From assembly GCF_008831285.2 (NCBI RefSeq), contig NC_045145.1, positions 20,892,802 through 20,956,801 on the forward strand: a stretch of 64,000 bases of DNA, given 5' to 3'. The stretch is from Nymphaea colorata. Its lineage: Eukaryota; Streptophyta; Magnoliopsida; Nymphaeales; Nymphaeaceae. Numbering within the stretch: the stretch's first letter is position 1; every line of letters starts with the position of its first letter. Positions 1 to 12,199 of this stretch are shown here, piece after piece. The translations under genes were made by a program, and so were the position numbers. The notes under the pieces are model-generated. The model had not been told where the DNA came from. It worked only from the letters and a program-made list of their open reading frames with translations, and did no database searches.

Positions 1-126
1 ATCATTGTTGAGACTATTGATATACATTTTTATATGCTTCCAAAGAAAATGAATCGGTTTTACGCATTGTATAGAAATATAATTCAACTTTACATGTATG
101 TATCATCCAGATATTTTCTTTTGCAG

Positions 127-235
127 AGAATCACTTGAAACCAAGACAGACTTCTTGAAGGCTCAATTCCAACAACTTACTTTTAGAGAGCTTCATTTGA
201 ATCCAGATTTCGAACTTGAACTTTTATGGGTATGA
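127..235 (+). CDS. Possible terminal exon of an unidentified gene (partial)
   Basis: A pyrimidine-rich tract ending in TTTTGCAG (to 126) is followed by an open stretch of about 35 codons from 128 to an in-frame TGA at 233-235. The peptide starts ESLETKTDFL and ends ELELLW; it is rich in Leu, Glu and Phe and looks like real coding sequence. A possible GT donor (GTATGA) overlaps the stop at 230, so the exon could instead end at 229 and continue. The rest of the gene would lie left of the window. I do not recognise the family. Sequence 1-126 would be intron. The call rests on one acceptor-like site and peptide composition only. Confidence 0.3.
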
Positions 236-459
236 TAAAGCCATATCTAGAGTCCAGCCATCAAACTAAGACTGTCCATACGAAGCACATGGCTGGTTGA
301 ATAAAAAACAAAGACAAAAGTATGTGAAGTGACATTAGATGACATAAAGATTTATCATCTTTTTTTTTCTTTATTTTTCTTTCCACCATCCATCATGAAA
401 GATCAAGCAGTTCTATGTAAATTGTTATGTGACTCTAAAAGCTAGAGTTATGGTTTAAT

Positions 460-592
<133 letters not shown>

Positions 593-673
593 AGGTAAAA
601 TATGCAATATGTAATTGGATAGCTAAAAGTAAAAAATCTATTGCCCAAAAAATAGTTGCTATAAGAGCATTCA

Positions 674-1420
674 TTAGCAACAACTCATGATGCACTCCCT
701 TAAACGAAGAATCTTTGCCCATGGACTGGCTCTTTCTTGGTTCTCAACTTGGCAGGAGCCAGTGTACCTGAATATGGGTTTAAAAAAATTCCAACCTGAA
801 ATCATAATGTTCGGATGAACCTTCTCCTCACTCAAACACCTATATGTATCATGGGTACTAATCTGACTCTTGTTGATAGTTTTGGGCATTGTATGTAACA
901 ACCCATCCCATTCCCATATTGGGTTTGTGCAACTTGAACTATGGATCCCAACCCATTCCATAGTAGTTTCAATGTCAACCCCAAAAAGATGAAAAGCAAG
1001 AGCACTCAATCACTTAACAACCTTTTTATAAGTCCCCCAAGATTTTTTCACAATCTTATATACATGATCGAACTTTTCAAAGTTGCATGTTACTATTTAC
1101 ATCATTAATGCATATGCAATATGCATGTGAGACTCTAGGCCCGAGTGTTGAACTGGTTCTAATACTACTGTAACCCAAATCCTACACCAAGTTCATGCTC
1201 ATGGTTTGTTGGATCTCCACCCACCCATTAATTGTTTCCATTTTAGCTTCAAAAAGATCAGGAACCATGACAACTAATAATTTAACAGTTCTATTTATAA
1301 GTCCCCCAAAATTCCACATAATTTTAGATATGAAACTAAACTTTTCAAATGGGATTGTTATACAGATCAAGCTTGGGTGTTATAGATTTGTATCATATGT
1401 TCAACTGAGTTTGAACTAAC
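674..1420. other. Non-coding stretch with a diverged direct duplication
   Basis: Segments at about 926-1090 and 1190-1360 are diverged direct copies. Both contain TATAAGTCCCCCAA followed by CAAA/T-rich sequence and a GAACTTTTCAAA-like or AAACTTTTCAAA-like motif. An uninterrupted minus-strand frame of 111 codons (674-1009) overlaps the first copy and matches no family I know. The pattern suggests an old transposon or duplicated spacer rather than a gene. Confidence 0.35.
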
Positions 1421-1639
1421 GACGTTTGAACGGGCCAAACATTCACAAGCCTCCCACTTGGATGATTTACAAGCACTTTTGGTGAATATTCCAAGTGCAA
1501 GTTAAAAGTTTGTATGAATGATCTAAATAAAACTTGCATTTCATTTATGCAATTATATGGACCCCGCACATTTCGATTTCTGAGGTCCTTAACTGCGAAC
1601 ATAGGGAACTAGTTTTGTATGCTGCTTCGTATATATAAT

Positions 1640-1965
1640 GAGTGTAAGTTGAATGTAGACTATATTATCAATATCCATAGTTACTGCAATTCCTTTGCAT
1701 TGCATGTACACAACTGACATTTTTAATCATGTCGTTATCTCATACCTCTGTCATTATCTTATATCCATGTAGTTTTTTTGTACCCATCATCTTATCCCTT
1801 TGTCATTATCATACTCTCATTTGTTATCTTATACCAATTATCTCCTACCCCTGCCAATATCATATTCATGTTGTTATCTCATAGTTACTACCTTATACCC
1901 CTGTGGTGAGCTCATATTCATTATATCATACCTCTATTATTATTTCATACCGATAGTTTGACAAA
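1640..1965. repeat. Degenerate short-period repeat (ATCTTATACC/TGTCATT words)
   Basis: The words TGTCATTATC, GTTATCTCATA, ATCTTATACC and CCCCTGTC recur in changing order through this block, as in an old decayed short-period array. No reading frame of note is present. Confidence 0.45.
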
Positions 1966-4900
1966 AAAAAAGTGAAGGCACTTGTTTGCCTTTCAAAGGG
2001 CTATATTTGTCATAACGACATGCATATAAAGAATGACACAAACAATTCATTTTGAGCTTTATCAAATCCAAAATCTTACTTTTTTGGTTTCCCTTTTTGT
2101 CGCTACAAAAATTCTCTTTTTCTATTAATCAGAAGCATTTTTCATTATGACTAAATTGGCAAAGGAAAATTTCATGCACATCGGTGGCATATATAACCCG
2201 CTTCAGTGAATACACGTATTACATGGTTAAAAAAAAAAAAGAAAGCCTTTTTTTGTTCCATTGTAAAACCGAAAATGCAATCCTAGACCCTCATGGGATT
2301 AAGTAAGTAGCAACAGGTTTTCCCCACTGTGCGCAATTAAAAACTAATGCAGGGTTACTACTAGTATGGGGGGAGAGAGACAGTCAAAGCATGTGACTTG
2401 AAATGAAAACTCTTGGCAGCATTGGATGCCTGATTCAAATCAGAAAGTCATTTATTTTTCTCATTTCACTAGTAAAATTAACATGAGAATTCTGTTAATT
2501 CCTTTCCAAATTTGAGCTCAAGGAAACATCTGCTTGGATTGGCAAACAATAGACTGCAAGGGAAAAGATTTAGCTTTGATTGGTATCTGATCAGATTTCT
2601 AATTATTTCAACCCATCCGTTCTTGACATCTCAAAAAGGTTAATTGCCTATAATTTTAAACTATCATGTTACTGGTGAATATGCAAGTTCAAGATACTAA
2701 TAATCAACTTGGAGAAGGTTGGTGCAACAGACAGGGCAGGGACTGATGGGCAGTCCATTTCTACTTCAAATTTGTGGGTCGTCAACTTCTTGTGCTATGA
2801 AGAGAGGGGCATCAACATCCAAGTTGAAACATTTATAGTACAGACCTTGAGACATCAAAAGTAGGCTTGGTATCCTAGAAAGATAAGAGCTGGGGAAGGG
2901 TGCGGCCTTTGAGACACTTCTTGGGTGGTAGTTGGGATGAAATACTCCCTTTTGTTGACCCAAGAAATGTTAATAATTAAATCCAATTGAACTTAATCTG
3001 CTCCCACAAACTGATGCCTGCATTACACAAATAGTTTATATAAATTGGAGATTCACCAGACAGTACCTAATCAAATGGTTTATAGAGGACCCATTTCGAC
3101 TCTGCTGTACAAATGGGAATTTTTCAAAAACCACATATATACTCGAAGAATTTAATTTGTAGTGATAAAAGAATGCGCAGATGATAAATTTCCTTCTTGT
3201 TGAAAATATACCTTGCCTTCATGCCGTTAATACAAAACTAGTATATATTCTCATTACGGAGGATGGTTTGAAGGATAATCGCCATGATAAAATTTTAGCA
3301 AGCAAAATTTCAAGGACTTTAATGTGCCACCAACTCTTGTTTACACCGGATGATGTTTATATTATCCATTACATGACCAAGGTGCAACCTTAAAACACGG
3401 AGTGCTATTTATGTCCAGATCCAACAAGATGGATGACAAAAGGTGAATTAATGAGATTACAAAATCTTGAAATCCAAATGTATAAATAATATTTGATGAG
3501 GTTTTAGAAATTTATGGTCCTAACTCTCGCAACCAACAAAATTCGATCTAGACATGTGACCTTGATATCTTTCTTTGATTAATATGCTTTCATACACCAG
3601 CTGAGACAGATATTTTGGCTGCAGGGACACTCATTCAATAACACTAATGCTTATAGGGGCAGCAATGTACATAAACAATCAAATATTTCAAATTATTAAT
3701 ATAAAAAATAAATAAACTTTGCAAAGCTGGTGTGGGCGCAAGTTGCTTACACTAGCCACCACGTGGCTCTGCCACTGATTTCATATTATGAAACGAGTTA
3801 AAACATGGAGAAATGTTTGATTTCAAAGAAATATCACTAACTAGATTCAGTCAATAAAAAAAAAATGAGAGCGAGAGGGAGAGAGAGAGTGAGATGCCAT
3901 GAGACAGAAAATAGTCACAAATGTCAGTGTGCGCAGGTGAACTATAATCTCTTCGACAATGTACTGTATATAAAGAGAGGGAGGGAAAAATGAAGCGCCA
4001 AACCGTCACAAATCTCAACCTGTTCAGGACCTAACCCCTTCCATTACATACTATTATTATTTTCATCAAATTAAGGATGATAATACCCCGGTAGATTAAG
4101 GAGATAAATTCCAAGGTTATACATGAGATAATATCTTTCGTGTCAAAGCTAAGTAGGTCTTAGATAATACTACAGTTAACACCCATCAAAGCTATGACAT
4201 TCATTACGTAAGACATGACCATGAAAAGAGGGGAACTCCATCAACGGATATGCGGAAGCAAGAATTTCTTCTCTCCCTTCAATAGCTTTATATAGCTCAT
4301 CTGAAATATATGCTTTGCCCACTTATATGAATAAAGGAAATATTTTTGACAAAGTTTTCATGCATTTTTCATCTCAAATACTTTTTTCCAGTCATCGTGT
4401 TCATTTGTTGAATAGGGATCTTGGTATGGATTCAGATTTCTCGTCAAAATTATATGCTTGTTGCGAACTCCCTGGCGGAAGAATCTGTAGTGCCAACAAA
4501 GCGAGAAAGGAAGATCATCCGGGCAGCCTCTTTACAAGGTATCCATCAACGTCAACATGATGCATTTATTATACGTTCAGCTTGCTCCGTCGACTGACCA
4601 TTTATCAAGTATCTCGAGGGAGGGATCGACGTCCCACCCAAAGTCAATTTCTAATACGGCTCCAGCCATCAAGCAAACGGCTGGTTTTATTGGTCACTTT
4701 TCCGGCGATGGGTAGCGGACACGAGCGATGGCCGAGGGTGTTGGTGTTTAGTCATTTCAGGTGATGAAAACAAGACCGTTTCACAATATGCACAGAGTAA
4801 TGCCCAAAAGTGCACGATTAGTACGTGAAATATTCCTCAAGATGCGATTCAACTGGCCGTTGGGTCTTCGTCGGCGTTTTAATATTGCATTAAATGTCCC

Positions 4901-5340
4901 GGTTGAACTGAATTGGAAGAGCAGAGGGTCGCTTCGAATATATAAGTAACGATTGCAGCTAGCCATGGTGTGGTGGCAAATGGTGGCGCGTACTGACAAG
5001 GCTAAAAATATGAAAATGACATGGCCATTATCATGCCACTTGTTGGCACAGCAGAACTGGCCGGGCTGGTGTAAGGTGAAACTCATAATTTTGGTTTGTC
5101 TTGTTTCCAGGACATTATGTTTCTGTGTCATTAGGTGGGAGCATCGCTTACTAGTTGTTATACAGCATTGTACCCACAACTGCGATCTTCAGCCATGGGC
5201 AAAGGAAAAAGGGTGCAGATAATTAATCTTTGATCGTAAAAAGGTGGGGAGATCTTAGTTGGCTCCTTCGATTATGCCCTTTAGAAATTAGGGGAACAAG
5301 ACGGAAGATCCTCTTTTATGAACGTTAACACACTGACAAA
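1966..5340. other. Intergenic, no gene recognised
   Basis: AT-rich sequence to about 4.3 kb, with a GA-rich tract near 3865-3895. From 4.3 to 5.2 kb the base composition is more balanced and several overlapping frames of 60-130 codons exist on both strands (for example 4315-4560 plus and 4781-5179 minus). None resembles a known family and none has convincing splice partners. I see no supported gene. Confidence 0.5.
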
Positions 5341-5359
5341 ATTCAAGTTTTGTGAAGCG

Positions 5360-5465
5360 ATGCAACGAGCGAGCCTAGCTGAGCCCGAGCTCCACTCAAC
5401 TCGCATGTTACTCGGCTCGATAAACCAAGTCCGAGCTCGTAATCGACTCGTTTAAGCTCTTTTAC
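5360..5465. repeat. GAGCTCG-rich repeat fragment
   Basis: CGAG/CTCG words recur (GAGCCTAGCTGAGCCCGAGC, CTCGGCTCGATAA, CCGAGCTCGTAATCGACTCG). The same vocabulary returns at about 7766-7805 and in a longer element at 9285-9600. This looks like dispersed non-autonomous DNA transposon material. Confidence 0.4.
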
Positions 5466-6049
5466 ATGAAATAGGGAAACCATTCTCTCCACACCAAATT
5501 TCCTTATTTTTTCAAATAACCACCAACGTATCTATTGTAATCTCTCTTTGATGTGCTCAATTGCTCATTAATCTAATAAGAGAAGTACTCATTTGATGGA
5601 ACATGGTTCCACAAGGATAAAAAAGTTCTACGCTGACCAAAGCATCTCATCTGCCTTTAGTTTTGTTCTAAGGATTAAGGAAGCACACAATATATTTGGC
5701 TACATAATTTCTCATTCATTTTCTGCATAACTGTGAAAAGATAAATTAACCATCTATATCCATTCATAAAAAAAGCACATAACATAATGTTGTACAAGCT
5801 ACTTCAAAAAAAAAATCGCAAGCATCTACACGTACTAGTATTGCATTATAATTAACAAGCATCTAACAATACCAACATGGAGAAAAATTAAATGACAAAA
5901 GAATGTATATATAATGAAGAGCGCTCCCAAAGACATGGGGAAAAATCTGATTACAACTTATGTATTTCAAAAATTAAACTCAAATACATGTATAAGTGCA
6001 CAAAACACTCTGTACAAAACAAAATCAAGGTGCAACAATTTCTTCTGCC

Positions 6050-7700
6050 ATAATGTTTCACACACAATTTAAGAACCCTGCGTAAACATACTTGGAGTTA
6101 GATGCTGAACATAGAACCTTCAATAGTCCCTCTCTCTCTTTTATGTCATTCTCAAGTACAATACATGACAGTAATTCTTTTGCACAGCAACACATGCACA
6201 CAATATCACTCGTGTAAATCCAACGAAGGTTTTGCATGCACTTTTGGAGCAAAAGTAACCAACATTGTGATTTTCATGATTTTGTTTTCAGATCTTATAT
6301 AATGGAATACGAAATACATACTAACCAGGCCTATTATAGTCAAAATGCCAACACATTGGTTGCTAACCAATCTTTGCTGTCAATTCAGCAACTTGTAAAT
6401 GAGATAAAAAATCTTTTCTATTCTTAGGAATCCATCTTCATCTATGTCTACCTCTAAGTAAGCAAGATTTAGTAAAAAATATGAAGTAAACTCATGGCAG
6501 CAATATAAACGATAACATGATACAAAATGAGATGAACGATGAACTTAAATAATATAGTTAAACCTGAACTATTCCAAAAAAGTAAATCTAGTTGCATTGT
6601 CTTCATTAGGATCCTAAAAACAAGCCATCAATAGTTGATTAATAAGCAAATACAATAATACAATATACAAAAACAAATTAACATTGTAAACTTGGTTGAA
6701 GATATACTTCCCTTCAGTGATACAAAATTCATATAGATAAGGTCGCCATAGTGCTTTATCCAATCGACAGACATCACTCACCAACATAGACATGTCGATG
6801 ATAAGACCCTTCACAGTCCCCTTTCCAACTGCTCACCACCAGTGGCCGTTCAAATCTGACATCATTTAGGCATTCAAATAATTAAGACAGAGACAAATGG
6901 GCAAGATTTTCACCTCATCAAATATCTGGCATTACCAAATGCATGTTACATTATCTATTTTAATCAGAACAGAATAGAGAACAGAGAGAAGGAATAGATT
7001 GGGGCAATGGAAAAAAAGAATCATATAAGAAAAAAAAAATGATTCACACAAACTATTTTCAGATAAAATTGAAGCTATAACCACCATCATTTATTACTAT
7101 CAGCTATAAAGTGCCTGAGCTGCCAAACTCACCAATATCAATTTGCTCCTCCTCAACCTACCAAAGGAAAGAAATAAAATGAAGAATAAATATAATCACA
7201 TAATTCACATCCAAAGCCAATACCAAAAGCAAGACAAAAATAGCATAACGTATAGGGGGACTCTGCTGAAGTAGCCCAAACGATGGAGACGCAGAGATTG
7301 TATACGACTCCCTGTTGGAAAGATCTGTTTTCCCAGATTACTGGCACCAATCCCAAGAAATGTAAGAAGAAGAAGACACAGAAGCATCACCTGTAAGGCT
7401 GTAACAATGAAGAATGGAATTATCCTCATTGGTTACAAAATCAAGTCCCTAAACCCCTAAACAAACTTATTAAGTGAAAAACAAAGAGAAGAGATTGGGG
7501 CAATGACTGTACTGTGGATTGAAGCAGCACTAACTCTAAAGCTTTGGCAGGACGAGTGGACAACCTTTGTAATCCCAGGCGCCGGGCCACCGGCAGACCA
7601 AGAGAGAGAGAGAGAGAGCGGGAGAGCTGGAGAGGAGACCAAGAGCAGGCGCAGCAGAAACCAAACTAGAGCGGCAAAGGCACAAAGCTAAAGGCGACCT
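6050..7700 (-). other. Possible decayed or unrecognised multi-exon gene
   Basis: Several coding-like pieces lie on the minus strand in a plausible order. Near 7640-7460 is a CT-rich leader and a frame reading MVSSPALPLSLSLSW. At 7133-7157 is a 25-nt segment between a TTTGGTAG acceptor and a GTGAGT donor, read as VEEEQIDI. Near 6830-6780 is a segment containing KGLIIDMSM that ends at TTG/GTGAGT. Near 6600 is DPNEDNATR, and near 6470-6410 LEVDIDEDGFLRIEK. Stops separate the pieces, and I cannot assemble one frame or name a family. It may be a relic, or a real gene with many tiny exons. Confidence 0.22.
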
Positions 7701-7765
7701 GAGCGGTTAAATTTTAGTTGTTTTCAACGTAATAGTAAAATTTTCGTGAAAATGATAACGAGTGG

Positions 7766-9280
7766 GGTTAAATAGTCGAGCTCCATCGGCTCGAGCTCGA
7801 CTCCTTTACAAAGTCCAGTTTTTGGTCGTGAGACACCAAAAACTACCTTTCCTTTATTTTTTTGGGTAATGCTGGTTGTTATTTTTGCCTTTTTCATATC
7901 AGGGAATTATTTAAAAACTGGTTATGAAACAAAAATGATTACGTCAGAAAGAGATCCCAGAATTAGATCTGGTGATCAAATAAATAGAATTGTCGAACGC
8001 CAAGTACCTTGTCTCCACGTATCTGGTGACCCGACGTCCCTCAAAAATAAAAAACTAGAAATGACAAATATGTAAATTGATGACGTTTATAAGATGTGCA
8101 ACAAATTGTTGTTCTAGCTGGCTCCTTTCACTTGGAGCACCTTTGTTTTAAAAAAATTCATAAAACCCACGGGCCTGCACCAAAGTACGGAAGGTATACA
8201 TGAACCCAAAAAATAAAAGAGACATTCTTAGCTTGAGTCAACATAGATAAATACGCACATCCCATAGATAAATGCAGTTTCCATGTAGCTAGATCCATTT
8301 TCTTAGTCCCTGTGAAACGGAAAAAGAATTTCACGTTCATCTTTTTGTTTTCAGGAAAGGAAAGGAAGATTAGGGCAATAACCTCGATTGATACATCTGG
8401 CCACATTCTCTCTTTGCAGAAAAGGTCTCCGGGAAATGATCAGGCTTCTTAGTGAAATAATAATAATAGCTAGAAACATGCCCTCGAGAAATGATCAGGC
8501 TTCATATTTATAAATAATAACTAAAAGTGCCTGGTTCATCACCCAAGTGCCGACACATACAAAGACGTATCAATCAAAAAAAGGGCTCCAGAGTTCAAGC
8601 CCTTTTTCTCTTGGTGGTGTAAACGTAAATTGCAAACAAAGCTCAAAAGCTTCCATGCTTGGCATTGGCGGCTAGGTGTGTAGTCACATTGTTGGATCCC
8701 TAGAACTGGTCTCCTCTTCAATTAAATGGATGAGTTATTTTTATTAAATAAAGCTATTTAACCTTCGAGTACAAAATGTATGAGAGAGATTGCGTGAAGG
8801 AGTCGCTCCAGTTGGTTCGAGAATCACCAGAGTCAGTTTGGTTCACCAGGAAACCCGGCTACAAGTCAAGGTTGGTCCGACTCATCCCTAACTAGGTCTG
8901 ACTTAGCCCTTACTTTTTGTTCTTATTCGCTGGATTCAGGTTATTTTAAAACTCGGCCGAATTGATGAGTCAACTCACCAAGTCGATGAGTCAACTCCTT
9001 AACCCGGTGACCAGTCATCTACCAATCTGAGTCTGTTTCATGAGTTTGCCAACCATGCGGAGTACAAATAAAGGTTTAGTGTCCACTACTATGAGTATTG
9101 CGTTGTATTCATTCTTTCTCTCAAAAAACTCTTGATCTTCTTCAGCCTCCAACTTCTCCATCCTCTTCGTTTGTCAATACATAGGCTTATTTCTTGTGGT
9201 TAAGGAAACTATCTTACAAGTGGCATGTGTTCTCTTTCTCATTCTCTCTCCCTCTCTTTTAATTTGAATCCCTTAATTTG
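7766..9280. other. Intergenic, repeat fragments only
   Basis: A short GAGCTCGAGCTCGACTC block lies at about 7775-7802. A CAGTTTGGTT / GAGTCAACTC-rich stretch occupies 8800-9060, with repeated ACTCACCAAGTCGATGAGTC-like words. No gene is seen. Confidence 0.4.
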
Positions 9281-9284
9281 TGTC

Positions 9285-9605
9285 ACTAAGGATTGCTCAA
9301 ACTCGGCTCGAGCTTACTCGATTAAGCTCAAGCCGAAGATTGGCTTGAGCCAAGCAAAGCCCACTTACCCATTTGAGCAATTTACCTTTTTTGATAATTT
9401 TGTTAGACTTATTTTATATATTTACTTTTTCGAGCTTAACCGAGTTTAACCGTGCTGAACACACTTAACTCGAGCTTAACTCGTTTTGGTTGTCGAGTTC
9501 ATTTCTTAAGTTGAACTCAATTCGTTTAATAAACGAGTCAAGTTCGAATCAAGTTTATCGAATGAATTCGAGTCGCTCAAATTTAGCTTGACTCCTTGAA
9601 TAGCC
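9285..9605. repeat. Putative non-autonomous DNA transposon rich in CTCGAGCTTA words
   Basis: The block starts near TTGCTCAAACTCGGCTCGAG and ends near TAGCTTGACTCCTTGAATAG. The two ends are roughly inverse complements of each other, and ACTCGAGCTTAACTCG-type words fill the interior. This layout is common in small plant inverted-repeat elements. I could not define a clean target-site duplication, so the class is uncertain. Confidence 0.4.
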
Positions 9606-10693
9606 CTACTCATGAACTACGAGGAGTCATCACTCCTCACCAACTCTCGAGAGAGTCAGGAGAGATCGAATCTCTTATTTTTCTAAACTGTGTGTTATAT
9701 GAAAAATAAAAATGTTTTGTCAAGTTGTAAAACGACATTCTCACCCCTATAAATAGGGCAAGGGTCATCAGTTTATGGTGCCTTTAAATGGAGTGTCAAG
9801 TTAAGCGTGCAGCAGATATGCACTGGGGTATTTTGGGGCTTTTTTTTTAAGTCTTTTCCAATCTTTTAACTTTTTCATTGCCTTTTTTATTCTTGCATAA
9901 AGATTCTTCTTTCTTCTGATGATGGGGATTTTGTCGTTATAAAATATTATGCACAATTTTTTCTGCAGCAGAAAAGGTGCATATAACCAGTTTGGATCCC
10001 TGGATGGATTTCAAGTGAAGTAAGTCGCTCCCTTTGCTTCGTGCTTGAAGTGCTTGACATGCTCGCCTACGTGAGCTTTGTTTAAACCCTTTGTGCCCCG
10101 CTTTGTCGTGTTGTTTTTAACCGTGCTTGAGATATTTCTAAGGCATTTTATTTCGTTCGCTTACAATATCTGTTAAAGAAAAGTAATGTTTCTATCCTAC
10201 GTTCATTTGTTTTCTCTTATCGAATTTATTAAGAACACGCGCTTTTGATGCATAATATATATATATATATATATATAAGCAAAAAATGAAAGGGTTTGGT
10301 ACGAGTTCAGTTATTACGTCCACCCGCACTGTCATTGCAGATTGTTGGCGTCGACTTCGTTGCTTTTTGAGCTGTTGGTAATCCACCTTATTTTAAGAAC
10401 GAAGCTGTCATTTGCAATTATTTTTTTTTTTGCTCTTTGACGCTTTTATAGTTCTGTGAGTGCAAAAATGAAAAATCATTTGGACCTCCTTTATCGGATA
10501 TCCATCACTTCCTGCATCAAGTACACTTTCTATTACTAGATCAACTTGCACCGTCTCACCATCAAGTATCCCTGGGGGTGGACCCATCTAAAACCAATTT
10601 AATTCTTTGTCAATGCATTGTAGCCGTCATAGCTGATGTACTATATAATTTTCATAACCAGTAGACAGGTCCTTTGAAGTTGACTTGATTTCA

Positions 10694-10767
10694 GAATCGA
10701 TATGAACATACATGTAGTGTAGGAGTATGTGAATCGATATGAACATACATGTAGTGTAGGAGTATGT
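10694..10767. repeat. 37-bp perfect tandem repeat, two copies
   Basis: The unit starting GAATCGATATGAACATACAT occurs at 10694-10730 and again at 10731-10767 with no difference. It is probably a recent replication-slippage duplication. Confidence 0.9.
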
Positions 10768-11744
10768 GGTGGTGTTGAGTAATTTTAGTTGATTTTGGTC
10801 ATTTAATTTGTTCATGTTCATTTCCACCCTCTATGAAGTCCTGTATATATATATATATAAACATTGTTGGACAAGTTAAATTAATACATGGCTGCCTATC
10901 AACTACCATTCATTCATCTCATCACAACGACAAATGCTTTGTAACGGGACCATCTGTAAGGTTAACCGTGTGCAGGATAAGATGCGAGTGGTGATCAGCG
11001 GTTGGGGTGGAGCGGCTGTATTGTTTTAAATGGTATGTCGGAACTACATTATAGGCCTAGCCCATAGCTTTGTAAATTCCGTTGTATTGGTGAAAAAAGT
11101 CCAGTAGGCGGTAATTTTTTTTTTTTTTTTTGTTGAGCTGGGCAGTAATTAGACCCATCAAATACAAGAAGAAATGTTTGATGAGCATTAAAAAAAACGA
11201 GTGAGAAAAATTAATACACAGAGAAGACAATGGTTAGAGGCAAACCAATACGTAAACAAATAAACCTTGCTTGATTGTGTGGGCAACTACCCACACAAGC
11301 CCAACAAGTGGCTGAACTACTCTTCGTAGGTTTTGCGGTAGGAAGGTTTTAGTGAGTCGAAGTTAAGATATCTGGCAGATTAAGAAGTCTTGAGGACATC
11401 TGAAGCCTGAATGGATGGCGCCAAAACCAGCAGGGCCCGTTGAAATTTTGTGCTTAAAAACGTGGTTTCGATGATATAGGCTTTTAGCACTAACTTGGTG
11501 TTGCCGAGGCCGGCTTTGATTCTTTTGAGAGTATACCAAATGCCCTTAGGAATTGTCTGACAATTGACGCACTGTACAAAGGTTTTATGAATCTACTCTA
11601 AAAAATTGATAAATTCATATAAAACTAGATGTCCAAAAACATACACCAACGCTTTTTGGGGCAGATTTAGAAAAGACTTACAAACTGTTTCATTTTTCAA
11701 AGTGTTTTATGAATCTTTCCCTAATAAATAATTGGGCCAGGTTT

Positions 11745-11814
11745 ATGAAACACTGGAAGTATTCTTGTGTTTCATGAACATGAAACGCTGGAAGTATTCT
11801 TGTGTTTCATGAAC
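11745..11814. repeat. 35-bp tandem repeat of an imperfect palindrome
   Basis: Two units (11745-11779 and 11780-11814) differ at one base. Each begins ATGAAAC and ends GTTTCATGAAC, so each is itself a short inverted repeat. Confidence 0.85.
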
Positions 11815-12199
11815 TTGCTTTTAATCTTTAGGGTTGATTCATGAACACTTACAAATGTCCTTGTTCATTGGTTGTTTGATAACAATAACAATACGTTATT
11901 GTTTCTTACATCTGCTCCAACAATAATCCTAATTTTTTTGGATAGATATGGAACAACCACATACTGTTAGAGTTACTAAACAACACTTTAAGAAGTATTT
12001 CTTCATACGAATGTTGCTATAACATTTCTTTAATATGTTAAAAAAATTAGGACAGATTCACAATATTGCATAAGTTCTATCTAATTTTTAACCGCAACAC
12101 ATTGTTTCTATTACTAAATTCGTCCTTGGAAATTTAGAGAGAGTAGAATATTTTTATCAGCCTTACAGGCTAAAGGTAAGCCCGGGGAGCGGAGTGCTA

